A stretch of 64,000 nt of DNA from Sphingomonas sp. ATCC 31555 (GTDB lineage: Bacteria > Pseudomonadota > Alphaproteobacteria > Sphingomonadales > Sphingomonadaceae): assembly GCF_000282895.1 (NCBI RefSeq), contig NZ_ALBQ01000039.1:35111-99110 (forward strand), read 5' to 3'. Of this stretch, positions 36,403 through 45,443 are shown in pieces (positions within the stretch are counted from its first letter, which is position 1; every line of letters starts with the position of its first letter). The notes under the pieces were generated by a model. The model made no database searches, was not told the origin of the DNA, and saw only the letters and a program-made list of their open reading frames with translations. Position numbers and translations under genes: made by a program.

Positions 36403-37614
36403 ATGCGTTCCAACTATCTCTTCACGTCTGAGTCCGTCTCCGAAGGCCATCCCGACAAGGTCGCCGACCAGATTTCCGACTCGATCGTCGACCTGTTCCT
36501 GTCCAAGGATCCCGAAGCCCGCATCGCTTGCGAGACGCTGACCACCACCCAGCTCGTGGTGCTTGCCGGCGAAATCCGCTGCAAGGGCGTGTACGAGAAC
36601 GGTGCCTGGGCCCCGGGCGCGCAGGAAGAGATCGAGAAGACCGTCCGCGAGACGGTGAAGCGCATCGGCTATGAGCAGTCGGGCTTCCACTGGCAGACTT
36701 TCCGTTTCGAGAACAACCTGCACGGCCAGTCGGCGCACATCGCGCAGGGCGTGGACGCCAGCGGCAACAAGGACGAAGGCGCCGGCGACCAGGGCATCAT
36801 GTTCGGTTTCGCCTGCGACGAGACCCCGGACCTGATGCCGGCGACGCTCTACTACAGCCACAAGATCCTCGAGCGCATGGCCGCCGACCGCCATTCGGGC
36901 GCAGCGCCGTTCCTCGAGCCCGACGCCAAGAGCCAGGTCACGCTGCGCTTCGAAAACGGCAAGCCGGTTGCAGCCACCGCCATCGTCGTCTCGACCCAGC
37001 ACGCGCCGGGCTATGACGCGGGCGAGAAGGAAGCCGAGCTCCACGCCTATGTGAAGAAGGTCGTTGCCGACCTGCTCCCGGCCGAGCTGCTGTCGGACGC
37101 GACCGAGTACCATATCAACCCGACCGGCTCGTTCGAAATCGGCGGCCCGGACGGTGACGCAGGCCTCACCGGCCGCAAGATCATCGTCGACACCTATGGC
37201 GGCGCTTCGCCCCATGGCGGCGGCGCGTTCAGCGGCAAGGATCCGACCAAGGTCGATCGTTCGGCGGCGTACATCACCCGCTATCTGGCGAAGAACATCG
37301 TCGCCGCCGGCCTCGCCACGCGCTGCACGATCCAGCTCGCCTACGCCATCGGCGTGTCGAAGCCGCTGTCGCTTTATGTCGACACCCACGGCACCGGCAC
37401 CGTCGGCGACGACAAGATCGAGCAGGCGATCCAGGGCATCGAGAAGCTGGGCGGCCTCACCCCGCGCGGCATCCGCACCCATCTCGGCCTCAACAAGCCG
37501 ATCTATCAGCCGACCGCTGCGTACGGTCACTTCGGCCGCAAGCCCGAGGGTGACTTCTTCCCCTGGGAGCGCACCGATCTGGTCGAGGATCTGAAGGCCG
37601 CACTCGCCGCCTGA
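36403..37614 (+). CDS. metK: S-adenosylmethionine synthetase
   Basis: 403 residues. Makes SAM from ATP and methionine; supplies the donor for CcrM. Motifs: [20 protein letters not shown] at the start, [24 protein letters not shown] (family signature, loop GDQGIMFG), and [18 protein letters not shown] near residue 270. The ATG at 36403 gives the canonical [15 protein letters not shown] lies eight or nine bases upstream. An intrinsic terminator follows 23 bases after the stop. Codon use is strongly biased, as expected for a highly expressed gene. Confidence 0.97.
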   Translation: MRSNYLFTSESVSEGHPDKVADQISDSIVDLFLSKDPEARIACETLTTTQLVVLAGEIRCKGVYENGAWAPGAQEEIEKTVRETVKRIGYEQSGFHWQTFRFENNLHGQSAHIAQGVDASGNKDEGAGDQGIMFGFACDETPDLMPATLYYSHKILERMAADRHSGAAPFLEPDAKSQVTLRFENGKPVAATAIVVSTQHAPGYDAGEKEAELHAYVKKVVADLLPAELLSDATEYHINPTGSFEIGGPDGDAGLTGRKIIVDTYGGASPHGGGAFSGKDPTKVDRSAAYITRYLAKNIVAAGLATRCTIQLAYAIGVSKPLSLYVDTHGTGTVGDDKIEQAIQGIEKLGGLTPRGIRTHLGLNKPIYQPTAAYGHFGRKPEGDFFPWERTDLVEDLKAALAA

Positions 37615-37637
37615 TCGATCGTCGCTCGAACGCGAAG

Positions 37638-37668
37638 AGCCCCGCCGGCACCCGCCGCGGGGCTTTTT
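37638..37668 (+). terminator. Intrinsic terminator after metK
   Basis: AGCCCCGC (37638-37645) pairs perfectly with GCGGGGCT (37657-37664), loop CGGCACCCGCC, and runs into TTTTT at 37664-37668. This is a textbook Rho-independent terminator. Confidence 0.85.
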
Positions 37669-37755
37669 CGTGTCCGGTGCACACCGGGTCCGTAACGCTC
37701 CCTATAAGACTCGTCGGGACCGCCGATGGTTAACGCGGTCGAATGGGAGCATTGA

Positions 37756-38511
37756 ATGGTTCTCGATCAGGAGGACTTGCAGCCGGCCGCCCGGCGCGGC
37801 CTGCACATCGCCTTCCGCCCGATCTACGATGTCGCGGCAGGGCGCGTCTTCGCCTATGAGGCCATGCTGCGCGGCCCCGAGGGCGAGGACGGCGACGAGG
37901 TTTTCGCGCAACTGCCGCGCGTGCATCACGCCGAACTCGATCGCCGCGTCGCGCTCGCCTCGATCTATCTGGCAATGACCGCCGGGCTGGACGAAGACAA
38001 TGCCCGGCTGCTGATCCCGATCCACGCCGCCGCCGCCGCAGTGCCGGGTGCATCGCTCGCCGCCGCCAGCGATGCGGGTCGCCGCGCGGGCCTGCCCACC
38101 GAACGGATGATCTTCGCGGTGCACGGCTATGGCGATATTCCCGGCCAGCAGCTTGCCGATCTGGTTGAAGGCAATCGCCGCGCCGGCAGCCTCACCGCCT
38201 TTGTCGGCCTCGGCCATGATCCGGTGGGGTTCAACCCGTGCGTACGCTACCGCCCGGAAATGGTGCGGCTCGATCGCGAGCTGGTCGCCGGCATCGACAA
38301 TAGCTGGTCGCGCCGCTTGATGCTGGAGGAACTCACCCCCAAGCTGCGCGATCACGGGATGCGCGTGATCGCCGACGGTGTGGAAAGCGACTCCGCCCTG
38401 CGCCGCCTGCGCGGCTATGGCATCTTCTACGTGCAGGGCGATCTGGTGGCGCCGCCGCTCGCCGGCATGCTTCCCCCGTCGCGCATCACCCGTCCCACCG
38501 CCAACGCATGA
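37756..38511 (+). CDS. Degenerate EAL-domain protein
   Basis: 251 residues, essentially one EAL-type TIM barrel (c-di-GMP phosphodiesterase fold) with no membrane or sensor domain. Several catalytic motifs are altered: the EAL motif reads FAYEAMLRG, the Asn-containing strand reads LLIPIHAA instead of the metal-binding LxVNxS, the DDFG motif is GLGHDP, and the C-terminal Q.GYLF reads FYVQGDLVAPPL. I expect it to bind c-di-GMP or a protein partner rather than hydrolyse. GGGAG lies six bases before the ATG. It sits alone between metK and a convergent dehydrogenase gene. Confidence 0.75.
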   Translation: MVLDQEDLQPAARRGLHIAFRPIYDVAAGRVFAYEAMLRGPEGEDGDEVFAQLPRVHHAELDRRVALASIYLAMTAGLDEDNARLLIPIHAAAAAVPGASLAAASDAGRRAGLPTERMIFAVHGYGDIPGQQLADLVEGNRRAGSLTAFVGLGHDPVGFNPCVRYRPEMVRLDRELVAGIDNSWSRRLMLEELTPKLRDHGMRVIADGVESDSALRRLRGYGIFYVQGDLVAPPLAGMLPPSRITRPTANA

Positions 38512-38516
38512 TCGCC

Positions 38517-38547
38517 GTGCTTCCTGCCGCGGACCGGCAGGAAGCAC
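38517..38547. terminator. Bidirectional stem-loop between convergent EAL and dehydrogenase genes
   Basis: GTGCTTCCTGCC (38517-38528) pairs perfectly with GGCAGGAAGCAC (38536-38547), a 12-bp stem in the 43-base gap between two converging stop codons. There is no long T-run, but position and stability favour a shared terminator. Confidence 0.6.
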
Positions 38548-38554
38548 GCGCCGC

Positions 38555-39424
38555 TCAGCGCGTCGGCACCGGCTCGGCGCCGCTATAGTCGTAGAAGCCG
38601 CGCTTGGTCTTTCGGCCGTACCATCCCGCCTCGACATATTTCACCAGCAACGGCGCCGGGCGGAACTTGGGATCGCCGGTGCCTTCGAACAGCACGCGGG
38701 TGATCTCGAGGCAGGTATCCAGCCCGATGAAGTCCGCCAGCGTGAACGGCCCCATCGGGTGGTTCAGCCCCAGCTGGCACGCCGCATCGATGTCGGGGAT
38801 CGTCGCCACGCCCTCGCCCAGCGCGAAGCACGCCTCGTTGAGCATCGGCATCAGCACGCGGTTGACGATGAAGCCCGGGGCATCATTGGCATGGACGATC
38901 CGCTTGCCCAGCGATTGGCCGAACGCCTCCACCGCCGCCACCGTGGCATCGCTGGTGGCCAGGCCGCGGATCAGCTCGATCAGGCCCATCACCGGCACCG
39001 GATTGAAGAAATGCACGCCCATGAATCGCGCCGCATCGGGCGCCGCCTGCGCCAGCCGCGTGATCGGGATGGACGAGGTGTTGCTCGCCAGGATTGCATC
39101 CGCGCCCAGCGCCTTGCCAACCGTTTCGAAGATCTGGCGCTTGATCGCCTCCCGCTCGGTCGCCGCTTCGATCACCAGGTAGCACGGCGCCATCGCGGCA
39201 AGCTCGCCCACCGGCGTGATCCGGTCCAGCGCCGCCTCGGCATCGGCGGCGGAGATCTTCTCCTTCTCCACCGCGCGGTGCAGCTGCTTGCCGATGCCCG
39301 CCTTGCCGGCTTCGGCACGCGCCTGATCGACGTCTGACAACAGTACCTGATAGCCCGCCTGCGCGGCCACCTGGGCAATGCCCGCCCCCATCTGGCCCGC
39401 ACCGATCACGCCCACCGTCTTCAT
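38555..39424 (-). CDS. 3-hydroxybutyryl-CoA dehydrogenase family
   Basis: 289 residues. NAD(P)-dependent oxidation of 3-hydroxyacyl-CoA, in butyrate/PHB or fatty-acid metabolism. Rossmann motif [20 protein letters not shown] at the start; [24 protein letters not shown], the catalytic His-Glu context [17 protein letters not shown], and C-terminal [16 protein letters not shown] are all family-typical. Single-domain form (Hbd/PaaH), not the FadB fusion. The ATG at 39424 has GGAG six bases upstream. It diverges from the DUF1176 gene. Confidence 0.9.
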   Translation of the reverse strand: MKTVGVIGAGQMGAGIAQVAAQAGYQVLLSDVDQARAEAGKAGIGKQLHRAVEKEKISAADAEAALDRITPVGELAAMAPCYLVIEAATEREAIKRQIFETVGKALGADAILASNTSSIPITRLAQAAPDAARFMGVHFFNPVPVMGLIELIRGLATSDATVAAVEAFGQSLGKRIVHANDAPGFIVNRVLMPMLNEACFALGEGVATIPDIDAACQLGLNHPMGPFTLADFIGLDTCLEITRVLFEGTGDPKFRPAPLLVKYVEAGWYGRKTKRGFYDYSGAEPVPTR

Positions 39425-39493
39425 GTCCGTCTCCTGCAAATCCTGTTGCCGCCCTACTACGCAAGCGGGCGGGGCTCGGCTAGCATCTGCGGC

Positions 39494-40474
39494 ATGTTCC
39501 TGCCTGCCCTTGCCCTCGCCCTCGCCGCCTCCGCTCCCGGCCCGATCAAGACCTTCACCGACTGGGCGGTAGCCTGCGACAATGTCCGCCGCTGCGAGAT
39601 GACGTCGCTCGAGCCGGTGGACGGCGCGACCGAAATCGACGGCACGGCCTTGTCCGTTACGCGCGAGGCGGGCCCCACCGGCGCGGTCGTCGTCACGCTC
39701 TCGCTGCCGGATACCGGCGACGGCGCGCGCCCCCTCGCCGTCGACGGCAAGCGCGTTGCCACCGGCCGAGCGGAGAAGGGCGCGCTGCGGTTCACCGGCG
39801 CGGAAGCCCTGCGCATCGCCGCCGCGCTGGCCGAAGGCCGCCGCGCCGGGGTCGAGGGCAGGGGCGGCAACGTCTCGCTTGCCGGCGCTGCCGCCGCACT
39901 GCGCTTCATCGATGCGCAACAGGGCCGGGCTGGCGGGGTCACCGCGCTGGTCGCGCGCGGAACGAAGCCGGCCACCGCCGTGCCTGCACCGCCGCCTTTG
40001 CCGGTGATCCGGGCAGTCTCTCCCGGCCGCCACGCCGCGCCGCTGTCGCGGGCGCAGCTCGCCACGCTAAACCGGATCAGCGGCTGTGCGGAAAACTATA
40101 TGCCCGACTTTCCGCAGCCGGAAGCGGAGACCGGCGCGCTCGGCGGTGGCGCCACGCTGGTGCTGCTGCCCTGCGGCGCCGGCGCCTACAACCAGTCGAG
40201 CACGGTCTATGTGCTACGGGGCGGCAAGCCGGCGCTCGCACGGTTCACCGCCGCCGGCGCCGTGATGGACGAAACGCTGGTCAACGCGAGCTGGGATGCG
40301 CGCACCGGCACGCTCTCCAGCTACGCCAAGGGGCGCGGGCTCGGCGATTGCGGCGAAGCAGCGGACTATGTGTGGGACGGCACCCGCTTCCGCGCCACCG
40401 CGCTCCACCGGATGGACGATTGCCGCGGCTCGACCAACTGGCTGACCGTCTGGCGCGCCGCCGTCCGGCGCTGA
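39494..40474 (+). CDS. DUF1176 periplasmic protein
   Basis: About 326 residues. Signal peptide [16 protein letters not shown], start at the ATG 39494; an upstream ATG at 39446 would add a non-signal leader. The DUF1176 family signature is seen in [21 protein letters not shown] at the N-terminus and the C-terminal [19 protein letters not shown] with Cys at both ends, plus [13 protein letters not shown] and [13 protein letters not shown]. Four to six conserved Cys suggest disulfides in the periplasm. Function is unknown. It converges with the PBP gene, seven bases apart. Confidence 0.85.
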   Translation: MFLPALALALAASAPGPIKTFTDWAVACDNVRRCEMTSLEPVDGATEIDGTALSVTREAGPTGAVVVTLSLPDTGDGARPLAVDGKRVATGRAEKGALRFTGAEALRIAAALAEGRRAGVEGRGGNVSLAGAAAALRFIDAQQGRAGGVTALVARGTKPATAVPAPPPLPVIRAVSPGRHAAPLSRAQLATLNRISGCAENYMPDFPQPEAETGALGGGATLVLLPCGAGAYNQSSTVYVLRGGKPALARFTAAGAVMDETLVNASWDARTGTLSSYAKGRGLGDCGEAADYVWDGTRFRATALHRMDDCRGSTNWLTVWRAAVRR

Positions 40475-40480
40475 TTCGGC

Positions 40481-42703
40481 CTATTCCTCGCCTTCGCGCG
40501 GCTCGCCCTCGGTGCGACGGCGGCGATCGGCGGCCGGGTCGCCCGGCACGGGAATGCGCACGTTGCGCGGGATCGCGTCGCGCGCCTCGCCCTCCGGCAC
40601 CAGCTCGCGCACGCGATCGAGATCGAGCTGCACGCCTTCCTCGTCCACCCGTACGCCCGCATCGTCGAGCGCGCCTTCCAGGTCGAAACCGTTCTCGTCG
40701 ATCACATTCTCCGGCTCGGAGGGCGGTGGCGGCGGCAGCGTCAGGCCCAGTGCGCGGACCATGAAGTCGCGCCAGATATGCGCGGGCAGGCCGCCGCCCG
40801 CCGCGCCCGCCACCGGGCTGTTGTCGTCATTGCCGATCCACACGCCGACGACGAGATCGCCCGCCCAGCCGACGAACAGCGCGTCGCGCCCGTCCTGCGT
40901 CGTGCCGGTCTTGCCGAATGCCGGCACCGGCAGCGCCGCCGCCCGGCCGGTGCCCGATTGCACCACCGTTTCCAGCATCGAGCGGAGATCGTCGAGCAAC
41001 CGTTCATCGAACCGGCTCGGCCCGCCCAGCCGGCGCGCCAGCCAGTCGTCGGCCGATTCCTCTTCGTCCAGCCCGCGCGGCCGCACAGGGTAGCTGCCGT
41101 TCGCCACCGCCGCATAGGCCGCCGTCAATTCCAGCAGCGATCCGGTCGAGGTCCCCAGCGCGATCGAGGCGTCGTCGCCGATCGGCGTCGAAATGCCCAG
41201 GTCGCGGGCCGCCTGCGTCACCCGGCCCACGCCCAGTTTCTGGATCAGGCGCGCGGCGACCACGTTGCTCGACTTGGCCATGGCCTGGCGCAATGTGATC
41301 CGCCCGGCATAGCGGCCGTCGCTGTTGCTGGGCTTCCACTCGCCGATCTGCACCGGCTCGTCGTCCACCATCGTGTCCGGCGTCATTCCCGAACGCAGCG
41401 CCGCCAGGTAGACGAACAGCTTGAACGCGGAGCCCGGCTGGCGTCGCGCCTGCGTTGCGCGGTTGAACGGGCTGGCGGCATAGTTGCGGCCGCCGACCAT
41501 CGCCACGATACGCCCGTCCGGCCGCATCGCCACCAGCGCCACCTGCGCCTTGCCCAGGCCCGATGCCTTGATCACCCGCTCGGCGGCGTTTTGCAGCCGG
41601 GTGTCGAGCGTCGTCGTCACCGTCTGCTCGGTGGCGACGCCGCCGGCGCGATCGCGCGCCTCGGGCAGCACCCAGTCGGCGAAATAGGTGCCGCTCGGCA
41701 GCTGTTCCTCACGGTCCCGTACGCGCAGCACCGCCGGCCGCACCCGCCGCGCTTCGGCCGGCGTGATGAAGCCGGCTTCTTCCATGGCCCCGATCACCAG
41801 CCGCTGCCGCTCGCGCGCGCCGCTCAGATTGCCGGTCGGCGCCAGCCGGCTCGGCGCCTTCACCAGGCCCGCGAGCAGGCTCGCCTGGCTCAGCGTCAGC
41901 CGTTCCGGGCTGGTCGAAAAATAATGCTCCGCGGCGGCGCGCAGGCCGTAGACATTGTCGCCGAAATAGACGTTCGACAGATAGCGCGAGAGGATCTCGT
42001 CCTTGGTCAGCCAGCCTTCCAGCCAGAAGGCGATCAGCACTTCCTGCGCCTTGCGCCCGAAGGTGCGGCGCGAATTGAGGAAGGCGTTCTTGGCCAGCTG
42101 CTGCGTGATCGTGCTGCCGCCCTGCGAACCGCCGTCCGAGCTCAGATTGTGATAGAAGGCGCGGGCGATGCCGCGCGGGTCGACGCCCCAATGGCCATAG
42201 AAGCGCCGGTCCTCGATCGCGATGAACGCCTGCGCCACATGCGGCGGCAGCTTCGCCACGTCGACCGGGGCCGCGATCACTGCGCCGCGCCGGGCGATGG
42301 GCGTGCCATCGGCGGCTAGCAGCGTGATCGAAGGCGGCGCGGGCGGCCGCAGCGATTTGGAAAGCGGCGCGGTGATCGCCAGCCAGGCGACCGCGGCGAT
42401 GAACAGCAGGATGCAGACGGCCAGGCCGCGGACGATCCACCGGCCCCAGCGGATCCGGCGACGGCCGGACGCGCCGGGCGGCAGCTCGTCGCCGCCGTCG
42501 AAACCGCCGCCTCCGCCATATCCCGGTCGCAATGGCTCTGCCGCTGCGGCAGTTTCGCCCGCTCCCATGCCGGGGCGCCAGATCGGCTCGCGCTTGTCGC
42601 GCCGTCCCTGCGGCCGCCAGCCTTGAGGTTGCGCCACATCGTCGTCGGCGCCATCGCGCCGCAACGGGAATCGACTATCGGGGATACCGGGCTCGCGCGC
42701 CAT
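40481..42703 (-). CDS. Bifunctional class A penicillin-binding protein
   Basis: 740 residues. A long Pro/Gly-rich cytoplasmic leader, one membrane helix near residue 90 (GLAVCILLFIAAVAWLAI), a GT51 transglycosylase (FIAIEDRRFYGHWGVDPRGI with catalytic Glu; GGSTITQQLAKN) and a transpeptidase with the Ser-x-x-Lys box RQPGSAFKLF, KSSNVVAARL and KTGTTQDGRDALFVG. It polymerises lipid II and crosslinks the peptides. The acidic C-terminal tail of about 85 residues (ENVIDENGFDLEGALDD) is unusual for class A PBPs. The family level (PBP1A versus 1C type) is uncertain. It stands alone; DUF1176 converges on its 3' end. Confidence 0.93.
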   Translation of the reverse strand: MAREPGIPDSRFPLRRDGADDDVAQPQGWRPQGRRDKREPIWRPGMGAGETAAAAEPLRPGYGGGGGFDGGDELPPGASGRRRIRWGRWIVRGLAVCILLFIAAVAWLAITAPLSKSLRPPAPPSITLLAADGTPIARRGAVIAAPVDVAKLPPHVAQAFIAIEDRRFYGHWGVDPRGIARAFYHNLSSDGGSQGGSTITQQLAKNAFLNSRRTFGRKAQEVLIAFWLEGWLTKDEILSRYLSNVYFGDNVYGLRAAAEHYFSTSPERLTLSQASLLAGLVKAPSRLAPTGNLSGARERQRLVIGAMEEAGFITPAEARRVRPAVLRVRDREEQLPSGTYFADWVLPEARDRAGGVATEQTVTTTLDTRLQNAAERVIKASGLGKAQVALVAMRPDGRIVAMVGGRNYAASPFNRATQARRQPGSAFKLFVYLAALRSGMTPDTMVDDEPVQIGEWKPSNSDGRYAGRITLRQAMAKSSNVVAARLIQKLGVGRVTQAARDLGISTPIGDDASIALGTSTGSLLELTAAYAAVANGSYPVRPRGLDEEESADDWLARRLGGPSRFDERLLDDLRSMLETVVQSGTGRAAALPVPAFGKTGTTQDGRDALFVGWAGDLVVGVWIGNDDNSPVAGAAGGGLPAHIWRDFMVRALGLTLPPPPPSEPENVIDENGFDLEGALDDAGVRVDEEGVQLDLDRVRELVPEGEARDAIPRNVRIPVPGDPAADRRRRTEGEPREGEE

Positions 42704-42958
42704 CCGCCCGCTTTAGCCGAGTATCTGTGTTATCGCAATAACACACGTAGTATTTGGCGGGGTACCGGGCATTTTCCGTCTACCCGAAGGCGCGGAGGAC
42801 GCGAGACAGGCCTCGTCAGCGAACAGCGCGGAAACGAAGCAGGCGGAGTCTGCATTATAGGCAAACCGCCTCTGCGTTCTCTGCGCCTCTGCGCGAAAGA
42901 AACGTCTTCGTGCCTTTTCGCTTTCACGGAAAAAAACAGATGCCGCTCGGCCAGCCGC

Positions 42959-43525
42959 TCAGGCCTCCAGCTCGATGTCCCAGTAGAGCCAGTCGCGCCA
43001 GGTTTCGTGCAGATGGTTGGGGGGGAAGCGCCGGCCATGTTCCTGGAGCTGCCAGCTCGTCGGCCGGATCGGCTGGATGTGGAGCGGCATGCCGGCCTGG
43101 AGGGGAGTGCGGCCGCCCTTTTTCAGGTTGCAGGGGGCGCAGGCGGTGGCGACATTTTCCCAGGTGGTGCGCCCGCCCTGGGCGCGGGGAATGACGTGGT
43201 CGAAGGTGAGGTCCCGGTGCGATCCGCAATATTGGCAGGCGAACTTGTCGCGAAGGAACAGATTGAACCGGGTGAAGGCGGGGAATTGCGAAGGTCGAAC
43301 ATATTGTTTGAGCGCGATGACCGAAGGAAGCTTCAGCCTCGCGCTGGGACTTCGGACCTCCCGCTCGTAATAGGAGACGACGTCCACACGGTCGAGAAAG
43401 ATCGCCTTGATCGCCGTCTGCCAGGGCCACACGCTCAGCGGATAATAGCTCAGCGGCGTATAGTCGGCGTTGAGCACGAGCGCCGGGCACCCATCGGGAT
43501 GGCGTATAAGATCGGGATGGTACAT
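42959..43525 (-). CDS. HNH endonuclease
   Basis: About 188 residues from the ATG at 43525; an earlier ATG at 43585 has no clear site. The C-terminal half is an HNH module: CQYCGSHRDLTFDHVIPRAQGG then WENVATACAPCNLKKGGRTP, with the two CxxC zinc pairs and the His of HNH (DHV). The N-terminal half (LNADYTPLSYYPLSVWPWQTA) is the domain typical of the proteobacterial HNH family found once per genome; no restriction partner is nearby. Role unknown, possibly repair. It diverges from gluQ. Confidence 0.88.
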   Translation of the reverse strand: MYHPDLIRHPDGCPALVLNADYTPLSYYPLSVWPWQTAIKAIFLDRVDVVSYYEREVRSPSARLKLPSVIALKQYVRPSQFPAFTRFNLFLRDKFACQYCGSHRDLTFDHVIPRAQGGRTTWENVATACAPCNLKKGGRTPLQAGMPLHIQPIRPTSWQLQEHGRRFPPNHLHETWRDWLYWDIELEA

Positions 43526-43624
43526 GCGGTCCCTCACCCTCGATTTCGGTGCCTCGCCTCTTGCGCAGAAGCGTGACGTCCGCATGACAGCATATGCCGC
43601 GACTCGCGGTCAAGAGCCACATTC

Positions 43625-44467
43625 ATGATTATCCACACCCGTTTCGCGCCCAGCCCCACCGGTCGACTGCACCTCGGCCACGCCTTTTCCGCGCTTCAGG
43701 CACATGATTTCGCGCGGGCGCAGGCGGGTCGTTTCACGCTGCGTATCGAGGATATCGACGGCACCCGCTCGCGCCCCGAACATGTCGCGGCGATCCTGGC
43801 CGATCTCGCCTGGCTGGGGCTGGCATGGGACGAACCGCCGGTCTTCCAGTCGCAGCGCCTGCCTCTCTACCAGGCGGCGCTCGAGCGGCTGCGCGCCATG
43901 GGCCTGCTCTATCCCTGTTTCTGCACCCGCGCGGATATCGCGGCGAGTCTCTCCGCGCCGCACGGCCCCGAAGGCGCGCTATATCCCGGAACCTGCCGCG
44001 GCCTCGCCGCGCCCGATCTGGCGCGCCCGCACAGCTGGCGGCTGGACATGGCCGCCGCCGTTGCCCGCACCGGCCCGCTCGTCTGGCACGATGCCGTGGC
44101 CGGCGCGGTCGCCGCCGATCCGCTGCGCCATGGCGACGTGATCCTGGCCCGCAAGGATGCGCCGGCCAGCTATCATCTCGCCGTGACGGTCGATGATGCC
44201 GCGCAGGGCATCAGCCATGTCGTGCGCGGCACGGACCTGTTCGCCGCCACCCATGTCCACCGCCTGCTGCAGGCGCTGCTCGATCTGCCGACGCCCGAGT
44301 ATCGCCACCACGCGCTGCTCGCCGGCCCGGACGGCACCCGCCTCGCCAAGCGGCACGGCGCGCCCACGCTCGAATCACTGCGGCTGGCGGGCGAGGACGG
44401 CGCGGCGCTCGCCGACCGACTGCGCAAAGGGGAAGTACCGGTTGGCTTCACGGCAATACAGGCGTAG
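43625..44467 (+). CDS. gluQ: Glutamyl-Q tRNA(Asp) synthetase
   Basis: 280 residues, a truncated GluRS homologue that attaches Glu to queuosine-34 of tRNA(Asp). Motifs: TRFAPSPTGRLHLGHAFSAL (HIGH box as HLGHA), RIEDIDGTR, the zinc site (YPCFCTR then YPGTC), and RLAKRHGA in place of KMSKS. The anticodon-binding domain of GluRS is absent, as expected. The HIG1 gene begins ten bases after the stop, so the two are likely co-transcribed. Confidence 0.92.
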   Translation: MIIHTRFAPSPTGRLHLGHAFSALQAHDFARAQAGRFTLRIEDIDGTRSRPEHVAAILADLAWLGLAWDEPPVFQSQRLPLYQAALERLRAMGLLYPCFCTRADIAASLSAPHGPEGALYPGTCRGLAAPDLARPHSWRLDMAAAVARTGPLVWHDAVAGAVAADPLRHGDVILARKDAPASYHLAVTVDDAAQGISHVVRGTDLFAATHVHRLLQALLDLPTPEYRHHALLAGPDGTRLAKRHGAPTLESLRLAGEDGAALADRLRKGEVPVGFTAIQA

Positions 44468-44476
44468 GTTGCCGGC

Positions 44477-44704
44477 ATGTGGCTTCTTGCGATCCTGTTC
44501 ATTGCGGCGATCCTCACGACGCTGTTCTTCCTCATCAAGGGGCTGGTCACGATGGCCGGCACCACCAGTCAGGATCTGGAAGGCACCGGCCCCAGCGAAC
44601 GCGCGATCCGATCGAACAAGCTGATGCAGAAGCGCATCCTGTTTCAGGCGGTGGCGATCGGGCTTGCCGCGCTGATCCTGCTGATCGCCTCCGCCAAGAG
44701 CTGA
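44477..44704 (+). CDS. HIG1-domain twin transmembrane helix small protein
   Basis: 75 residues with two helices (MWLLAILFIAAILTTLFFLI and RILFQAVAIGLAALILLIAS) joined by a polar loop ending SNKLMQKRILFQ, which is the conserved HIG1 signature. Bacterial members are associated with respiratory supercomplexes or unknown inner-membrane roles. It starts ten bases after gluQ and has no other neighbour on the strand. Too small for further inference. Confidence 0.8.
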   Translation: MWLLAILFIAAILTTLFFLIKGLVTMAGTTSQDLEGTGPSERAIRSNKLMQKRILFQAVAIGLAALILLIASAKS

Positions 44705-44726
44705 GCGCCGACCGCAGGGGCGGGCG

Positions 44727-44936
44727 TCATTGCTCCGGCGTCTTCGCGGGATTGATGAAAATCTCTTCGATGGCGAGGCCGAACAGGTCGGCGATCTTGA
44801 AGGCGAGCGGCAGCGAAGGGTCGTAGCGACCCGTCTCGATTGCGTTAACGCTCTGGCGCGACACCTCCAGCCGCTCGGCCAGGTCCTGCTGGCTCCACGC
44901 CCGCTCGGCGCGCAGCGCGCGGAGGCGGTTGTTCAT
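44727..44936 (-). CDS. Small XRE-type HTH regulator
   Basis: 69 residues, almost only a Cro/C1-type helix-turn-helix: RLRALRAERAWSQQDLAERL then VSRQSVNAIETGRYDPSL, ending LFGLAIEEIFINP. This is the compact YozG/HTH_3 class that typically partners a membrane protein gene. The ATG at 44936 overlaps the stop of the preceding membrane protein gene (ATGA), so the pair is translationally coupled. It probably represses its own promoter, which contains direct TTTAC-containing repeats. Confidence 0.85.
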   Translation of the reverse strand: MNNRLRALRAERAWSQQDLAERLEVSRQSVNAIETGRYDPSLPLAFKIADLFGLAIEEIFINPAKTPEQ

Positions 44937-45346
44937 GCCACGTCTCCCATGCGGTCGCGCCAGGCGAGCACGCATTGCGCCAGGCCCCAGCTGCCGCACC
45001 ACAGCGGGAACGCCCAGAATACGTCGATCTGGCCGATCGCCCGGTAGATCTGCAGGAAGCCGAGCACTGCCGAGATCGCCAGCACCACCGCGATTCCGAA
45101 CAGCATCGCCGTGACGATCCGCTGGCGCAGATATTCGTCCGTCTCCTCGTGGACATAGCAGCCGATCACGACGAGCAGCACGACGATCGCCAGCGCCGGC
45201 ACCAGCGCAATCGCGATCAGCGCCGCGCCCTTGGGTTGGAGCAGGGCGACAGCAACGCTCGCCCCCATCACCGCGACGACATAGCCGATCATCGTCGGCA
45301 CGAAGCGCTTCAGATAGCGCTGGGCAGCGGGTGTCTGCGAAACCAT
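44933..45346 (-). CDS. Four-helix membrane protein paired with the XRE regulator
   Basis: About 137 residues. Four hydrophobic helices in two hairpins (FVPTMIGYVVAVMGASVAV, LIAIALVPALAIVVLLVVIG, IVTAMLFGIAVVLAISAVL, WAFPLWCGSWGLAQCVLAW). I recognise no catalytic motif. The ATG at 45346 follows GGAGG by seven bases; an ATG at 45391 would lie within the promoter repeats. Gene pairs of a multi-helix membrane protein followed by a small XRE regulator recur in many bacteria; the membrane protein may antagonise the regulator, but this is unproven. Confidence 0.75.
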   Translation of the reverse strand: MVSQTPAAQRYLKRFVPTMIGYVVAVMGASVAVALLQPKGAALIAIALVPALAIVVLLVVIGCYVHEETDEYLRQRIVTAMLFGIAVVLAISAVLGFLQIYRAIGQIDVFWAFPLWCGSWGLAQCVLAWRDRMGDVA

Positions 45347-45377
45347 GCAAAGCCTCCTTACGGGTTGACAAGGAAAC

Positions 45378-45416
45378 TTTACGTCAACCACGCTTTACAT
45401 GTCAAGCGAGGTTTAC
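45378..45416 (-). promoter_or_regulatory. Direct repeats in the promoter of the membrane/XRE pair
   Basis: On the plus strand CTTTAC occurs at 45377-45382 and 45393-45398, and GTTTAC at 45411-45416, spaced 16 and 18 bases. On the minus strand these are GTAAA repeats, with TTGACA at 45405-45400 as a candidate -35. They lie 30-70 bases upstream of the membrane protein start, suiting cooperative binding of the small XRE regulator. Confidence 0.45.
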
Positions 45417-45443
45417 ATGGGCACTCCCGGCATGGGGAGGAAT

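Noticed and set aside
42868..42945. Possible gene in the PBP-HNH gap
   Set aside because: The stretch CTCTGCGTTCTCTGCGCCTC and its continuation look like a dispersed intergenic repeat; the small frames have no ribosome site.
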